Source: Symbiodinium sp. CCMP2592 (lineage: Eukaryota > Sar > Dinophyceae > Suessiales > Symbiodiniaceae). Taken from it: a stretch of 64,000 nucleotides of DNA. The translations under genes and the position numbers were made by a program. Positions 58,901 to 61,900 of the stretch are shown piece by piece; the stretch's first letter is position 1, and each line of letters begins with the position of its first letter. Under the pieces are notes generated by a model. That model did no database searches. It saw only the letters and a program-made list of their open reading frames with translations, and was not told the origin of the DNA. The stretch is taken from the NCBI GenBank assembly GCA_905221615.1, contig CAJNDT010002846.1, positions 735,361-799,360 of the forward strand, written 5' to 3'.

Positions 58901-61900
58901 AGGGTTTACGGTTTGGGGTTCGGGGTTTGGGATATGTATATGTATATGTATATGTGTATACATTTTCTATAGATCCTGGGTAACCTGCCGGTTATATATG
59001 GTAACTGTAGACCTGTATACGTCCAGGTTGATTCAAGCGGTTGAATAGTACGAACAGGGTTTCAACTTGATTGGCTTGTCTATCGAATTGTTAGTTGTTT
59101 TTTCTGTATTTTTTTCGTGTGGGTCCCTCCCAACCGGAATTCCGGGCCTTCTGAACAAATATAAGAAACTGCGAATTCCAATGTGTTAGGTCGGCATGAT
59201 GCAAATTTTGATGCTCATGATAACAAACTGTCTGGGACATTCATCCTGTCATAAATATGTCATTATGTCATTGTACATAGCTTTAAAAAATCACTTTTCA
59301 AATGATCCTGATATTTCCTGATGATCTTGATGCTCTGGATGGCCTTCATATAAAAACTGCTTTTTGATGGCTCAAACATGATGAAGGCCATCACGTCTCC
59401 AAGGTTAGAATGCTTCCTGCTCCATGGCCGTAGGGTTGCTGTTTTAGGGCTTGCTTGAACTTTTATGTAACTCTGTCGCAAAGGCCTCAGTTTATAGAAA
59501 TCCTGGTTTTCAGGGTGTAGGCTTTAGCGTTTAGGGCTTTAGGGTTTAGAGAGTCTGTAGAAATTGTTAAAGGCTTTGGGTGCCAATAAGTGTTGACCGA
59601 AACGTGTTGAGAAGGTTTTTAATTGAACTTGATTCTGGGCCGCGGGCTGGGCTCTGGCAGGGGGGGCTGGGACTGAGCCGGGGTTGGGGGTGTTTGGAAT
59701 TGGTGGGCCGGGGGAGCGGGGCTAGGCTCGGTTGGGCTGCTGGGTACTGCGTCGGAACAACTGTCATCGTTTGGCGCCACCCTTGACCTTACAACTTGCC
59801 TAAACCCTTTTCTACAGCGGGTTCTGACTGTCATCGTGTCAAAGTATACACGGCGTTTTCTTCAAATTCATCGGAATTGAACAGCCTGTTTTGACCGTAG
59901 TGAAAACTAAAGCTGCTACTCTTATCCCCATATGTCGAGACCCTTTGAGTTAAAAACAGAAATCATGTTCGAAAACATAAGAACAGTCGTTGTTTTGTTC
60001 GATTGTCGCGTTTTTCTCATGTCGCTAACGATTACAAGCGCAGCCCTCATAAACCCCAAACCCCGAACCCTTTTCGCTATCAGCTTTTGTTCTTATATCT
60101 TGCACAACGGATACCTGGTCGGAAGTAGATGTTGGAACCCTAAACCCTAGCCTAAATGCTCCGCCGTGTTCTAAACCATAGTCCTCTTTCGGTTCCCTTT
60201 CCTAGGTTAGCTGCATACCATCAGCGAAACCGCTCCAGAGTCGATGATCTGCTCACATCATAGCTGCTCTGCCTCGGACTTCCGCCGCCGACCCAACTTA
60301 AAAATCTAAAATAACTAGACGATAACAGCCCCGCCAGGTCCGCGCAATACGATCCGACTCGTCAAGCCTTTGAAACATCCAAGCTTTGATTTTTGATCTC
60401 CTTATACAATACAAGTCAGCAAACGTTTGGCTTGTTGGGTTCTTAGGTCCAGGTATATCTCTAAATCCTTAACCAGGCAAGCCCATTCCCCGTGCTCGGC
60501 CAGGAGAAGCTGGAGTTAGACGGAGTGACGCATGCACCCGAGACCCTTGGCCCAAGCAACGGTAGGGTTTAGCGTTTAGGATTGTTTCCATGGACCCCCC
60601 GGGTAAATAAAAGATCGAGCGTTTAGGGCTGTTTCCATGGACCCTCCGCGTAATTCAAGGATTTCGAAGGCCAAACAAAGGCTTGCTAGGGTTTAGGGAT
60701 TTACATGGATGTTCGGTTTCGGTGCCTAAGGTTCCCCAGAGTTTCCGACATACCGTAGTAGTTGAAGAATATTCGTGAAAGAACAGTAGGATACCCAACA
60801 TGTTTTGAAGCATTCCTTCTTTTAAAGTCCCAGACGCCAATACCCACCGCCCAACATGTTCATGACTAGAGAACGATGCTGCTGACGCTGATGATGATGA
60901 CGATGGTGACAATGATGCTAGTGATGGTGCTGGCGATGATGATGACGACAGTGACGAACATGATGATGACGACGATAAGGGCGATGGTGATGACGATGAT
61001 GGTGACGATGGCGATGACGATGGTGATATCCATACGACGATGATTGCAACGATGATGATAACCACGATGATGAAAACGATGGCGATGACTGGGGTGACAA
61101 CGATGATGACGATCATGATAACGATGCTCATGGCGATGGTGATAGCCTGATAACGATGCTGCTGCCGATTGTGATGTCCAAGATGATGACGACGATGTTA
61201 CCCACCATGATGGCCATGATGGTAACCATGATGATGACGATGCTTCTCACGATGGTGCAGACGATGACGATAACGACGAGTATGACGACGATGATAACGA
61301 TGACAATAACAATAACGGTGATATGTTCTGCGAGTCACGGCTTTCAGCGTGGGTCTGCCAGCCCTTTAACTTGCAGCAGCGAAGGGGCGATCTGCAAAGG
61401 GTGGCTGCGTACAGACCATTTTTCGTTTGTTCTTCGCCTCACAAGCCTTGATAAACTTGTCCTAATCTTCAAAACCTTTGCCCTCACCAGCGCTTTAGCC
61501 GTCTCTCGTAACACTGCCTGCGCTGCCCGTTTTTGGGGCCTGGTGCCGTAAATAACGCAGATGGAAGAAACATTTACATAGATTCAAACCAGAGCTGTGG
61601 TTTTCAATTTGAATTCTAGCTCGGGTGTACGCAGCATGATCCAGGTGCAGCATGTAAGGTTTGTAATGTAGGGTTGAGGATTGATGTGTGGGAGTCAGGC
61701 GTAGGATGCAAGTTCGGCTTTTGGGATTGAGAGTTCAGGATTTGGGGATGAGTAATGAAGGGGTTTGAGCACGTTCATTTTTTTCAACTCTTAAGGTTAA
61801 GACGAAGCTTCTACTTGATTTAAGAATGCCAAGACCGAAGTTTACCACAGATAATAGCCGATAGATCCGAATTTCGAAGCATCCCGGTGCTCCAAGACTA

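Larger units (their letters stand above)
57645..60503. other. Hydrolase intron downstream of the mobile-element block
   Basis: Telomere-like DNA resumes at about 57950 (AAACCCTAAAAACCC) and is dense at 58655-58945 and 59515-59550. No exon was recognised. The G-rich cluster at 59638-59745 is listed separately. Confidence 0.6.

Noticed and set aside
60655-61131. 158-codon Ser-rich - strand frame
   Set aside because: Translation of the GATGAC triplet repeat; no family motif, and telomere-like and repeat DNA flank it.
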